Assembly: GCF_014858005.1 (NCBI RefSeq)
Contig: NZ_JACYOT010000001.1
Coordinates: forward strand, 124,001-188,000
Direction of reading: 5' to 3'
Length of the DNA: 64,000 nucleotides
Source of the DNA: Propioniciclava soli
GTDB lineage: Bacteria > Actinomycetota > Actinomycetes > Propionibacteriales > Propionibacteriaceae
Shown here one piece after another: positions 62,070-64,000 of this stretch (position 1 is its first letter; every line of letters begins with the position of its first letter). The translations under genes and the position numbers were made by a program. The notes under the pieces were generated by a model that had not been told where the DNA came from, did no database searches, and worked only from the letters and a program-made list of their open reading frames with translations.

Positions 62070-63074
62070 ATGGAGCGCAGTCGTGAGCCGCGCCTGGGTG
62101 ACGTCGCCGCACGCGCCGGGGTCTCGGTCGCCACCGTCTCCCGGGTGCTCAACAACCGCGGCTACCTCAGTCAGGCGACGCGCGAGCGGGTGTCCCAGGC
62201 GATCGAGGAACTGGACTACCGCCCCAACCAGGTGGCCCGATCGCTGCTGAGCCGGCGCACCGGCACCGTCGGCCTCATCCTCCCCACGGTCGCCCTCCCG
62301 TTCTTCGGCGAGGTGGCCGTCGCGGTGGAGAACGAGCTGGCCGAGCGCGGCCTGCGCCTGCTGTTGTGCAACAGCTTCGGACGCGCCGATCGCGAGCGCG
62401 AGCACCTCGACCTGCTCGTCCGCAACCGCGTGGACGGCATCATCTCCGGAGCCCACAACGATCCGTTGGCCGAGTACGACACGATCCGTCAGCCCGCGGT
62501 CACGATCGACCGCGAGCTGGCCCCGCACATCCCCAATGTGCGCGCCGACAACGAGGCCGGCGGTCGCCTCGCGACGCAGCACCTGCTGGAGCGCGGTGCG
62601 CGGCGTCCGGTGTTCCTCACCTCGCGTTCGCACGAACGCAACCTGCGCGAGCGCGGGTACTGCGCGGTGCTGGCCGCCGCCGGCATCGAGCCGATCGTCG
62701 TGACTGCGGAGTTCCACACCCCTGAGCCGGAGCGCAGCCAGCGCGTCCATGGCGCGCTGGATGCGCTCGCCGAGGTGGTGGACGCCGTCTTCGCCACCGA
62801 CGACCTGCTCGCCGCGACCGCCCTGGAGTGGGCCGCCCTGCGCGGCCGGCGCGTCCCCGACGAGCTGCGGGTCATCGGCTTCGACGGCACGGCCACCATG
62901 CGGAGCGCCCTGCCCGGGTTGACCACCATTCAGCAGCCGATCGCCGAGATCTGCCGCACCGCGGTGGCCGTGCTCGCCGAGCGGATCGGCACCCCGGACG
63001 CCGCGGCGGCCAGCTCGGACGCCGTCGCCGCGGTCGAGCTGCCGGTCACCCTCGTGGCCGGCCGCACCACCTGA
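62070..63074 (+). CDS. LacI-family transcriptional regulator
   Basis: A 334-residue LacI/GalR regulator: HTH LGDVAARAGVSVATVSRVLNNRGYLS and hinge LDYRPNQVARSLLSRRT, then a sugar-binding core (GLILPTVALPFFGEVAVAVENELAERG, RVDGIISGAHNDPL, VFATDDLLAATALEWA). A TAGGAT box lies at about 62038. It is convergent with the PTS permease gene and is the likely repressor of that sugar system. Confidence 0.92.
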   Translation: MERSREPRLGDVAARAGVSVATVSRVLNNRGYLSQATRERVSQAIEELDYRPNQVARSLLSRRTGTVGLILPTVALPFFGEVAVAVENELAERGLRLLLCNSFGRADREREHLDLLVRNRVDGIISGAHNDPLAEYDTIRQPAVTIDRELAPHIPNVRADNEAGGRLATQHLLERGARRPVFLTSRSHERNLRERGYCAVLAAAGIEPIVVTAEFHTPEPERSQRVHGALDALAEVVDAVFATDDLLAATALEWAALRGRRVPDELRVIGFDGTATMRSALPGLTTIQQPIAEICRTAVAVLAERIGTPDAAAASSDAVAAVELPVTLVAGRTT

Positions 63075-63090
63075 CCCAGCACCACCTCAT

Positions 63091-64000
63091 TCAACGCCAC
63101 TCCACCGCGGCGGCCTCGGCCTCCCGCTCGGCCTGCTCGATCGACTCCCCGACGGCGGCGCTGGCCAGCGAAACCTTGCCGCGGGTCGAGCCGTAGACCA
63201 TCGCGGAGGTGAACGCCAGCACGACGGTGATGCCCTGGACGACCAGGAACAGGGGGATGTCCTGGGGCCGGATCGACAGGAAGCCGACCAGCCCGGCGGC
63301 GCCGAGCGCAATGCCGTTGATCTGGAACAGGGCCACCAGCGCGCCGCCGATCGCGGCGCAGCCGAGGCCGATGAAGAACGGCCACCGCAAGCGCAGGTTC
63401 ACACCGAAGATGGCGGGCTCGGTGATGCCGAACAGGGCGGACGCCGCCGAGGCACCCGAGATGCCCTTGAGCTTCGCGTCCCGCGCCAGGATGAAGACGG
63501 CCAGACACACGGCACCCTGGGCGACGTTGGCCATGGCGGCGATGGGGAAGATGAACGAACCGCCCTGCGCGATGAGCGGCAACTCGACGGCGGGGAACGA
63601 CTGGTGCAGGCCGGTCACCACGATCGGGGAGTACACCAGGCCGAACAGCAGGCCACCGAAGACGCCCGTGTTCGCGTACGTCCAGGCCAGGCCGTCGGTG
63701 ATGCCGGTGGACAGGATGCGGGTCAGGGGGCCGACGACCACGAAGGCCAGGAAACCCGTGAGCAGCAGGGTGAACAAGGGGGTGAGCAGGAAGTCGGCGG
63801 TGCCCCGGAAGATCGTGTGGAAACGCTTCTCGATCCACGCCAGCATGAACGAGACGAACAGCACGGGGATGACCTGGGCCTGGTAGCCGACCTGCTCCAC
63901 CGACAGGCCGAACAGCTGCCATGTCGGGATCGTCTCGCCGGCTTCCAGCATCGCGCCGTAGTCGTAAGCGTTGACGAGGCCGCTGCTCACCATCGCGGCG
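63091..64000 (-). CDS. Sucrose/trehalose-type PTS permease EIIC, 5' end outside window
   Basis: The last 303 codons of a glucose-superfamily PTS permease. Marks: GYQAQVIPVLFVSFMLAWIEKR, TPLFTLLLTGFLAFVVVGPL, GLHQSFPAVELPLIAQGGSF, and the substrate-site motif GITEPAIFGVNLRLRWPF. The sequence resembles sucrose/beta-glucoside (ScrA/TreB) IIC domains; the IIB domain would be upstream, beyond the window. It imports and phosphorylates a disaccharide. The stop is 16 bp from that of the lacI-type gene. Confidence 0.88.
   Translation of the reverse strand, partial: AAMVSSGLVNAYDYGAMLEAGETIPTWQLFGLSVEQVGYQAQVIPVLFVSFMLAWIEKRFHTIFRGTADFLLTPLFTLLLTGFLAFVVVGPLTRILSTGITDGLAWTYANTGVFGGLLFGLVYSPIVVTGLHQSFPAVELPLIAQGGSFIFPIAAMANVAQGAVCLAVFILARDAKLKGISGASAASALFGITEPAIFGVNLRLRWPFFIGLGCAAIGGALVALFQINGIALGAAGLVGFLSIRPQDIPLFLVVQGITVVLAFTSAMVYGSTRGKVSLASAAVGESIEQAEREAEAAAVEWR

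Noticed and set aside
1-64000. tRNA or rRNA genes
   Set aside because: No T-loop (GTTCRANNC) with matching stems was recognised while reading; a dedicated tRNA scan would settle this.

Overview
The window is about 70% GC, with dense coding and many GTG starts and ATGA-type overlaps. It has TANNNT -10 boxes six to eight bases in front of start codons, a trxA/trxB/murJ/DUF6049/pcnA block, a DLW-39-like mini-gene and a sigma-R-type thioredoxin regulon. Together these point to a high-GC actinobacterium, probably of the Propionibacteriales; the family-level guess is inference. The trx-murJ-pcnA block is the one that lies near the replication origin in many actinobacteria.

Layout. 1-7 kb: a GT14-type glycosyltransferase, an APH-like kinase, a DUF222/HNH protein, a DinB protein, unknown membrane proteins and a PadR regulator with a palindromic operator. 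7-16 kb: a GDPD esterase, a ferric-reductase-like flavoprotein, a thiamin/HMP ECF transporter (ykoF-E-DC type, with ATPases and T component fused) under a TPP riboswitch, a gene split by an in-frame amber codon, and an FMN-binding lipoprotein-like protein with its ApbE flavin transferase. 16-27.5 kb: trxA, a MerR-HEAT regulator facing a stand-alone HEAT gene with a MerR-type promoter, MOSC, trxB, murJ with pseudokinase, DUF6049 and the CCA-adding enzyme. trxA and trxB both carry an exact GGAAT-N18-GTT promoter.

28.5-34.4 kb is the most interesting part. An ABC exporter (ATPase plus FtsX permease) is followed by a class III lanthipeptide synthetase (LanKC, 880 aa) and four consecutive 40-41 aa precursor peptides. 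Each peptide has an ..DLQ leader motif and two Ser-x2-Ser-x3-Cys blocks in its core, the pattern expected for two labionin (or lanthionine) rings of the labyrinthopeptin/catenulipeptin type. The array ends at a perfect 15-bp terminator hairpin.

34-46 kb: glycogen phosphorylase, an S9 peptidase (possible but unproven leader protease), an MscS channel and a complete Dpp-type five-gene ABC importer. 46-56 kb: a sialic-acid/amino-sugar locus (nanE, nanA, Opp-type transporter, FadR-like GntR regulator, nagB, nagA). The transporter looks decayed: the solute-binding protein gene carries an internal inversion plus a deletion and appears to have lost its ATG, one permease gene has lost its stop, and no nanK is present. 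56-64 kb: a sirtuin, a sigma-region-4-like protein, a two-component system, small membrane proteins, a TspO-like protein, a LacI regulator and the truncated end of a sucrose/trehalose-type PTS permease.

No tRNA, rRNA, CRISPR array, insertion sequence or integrase was recognised.
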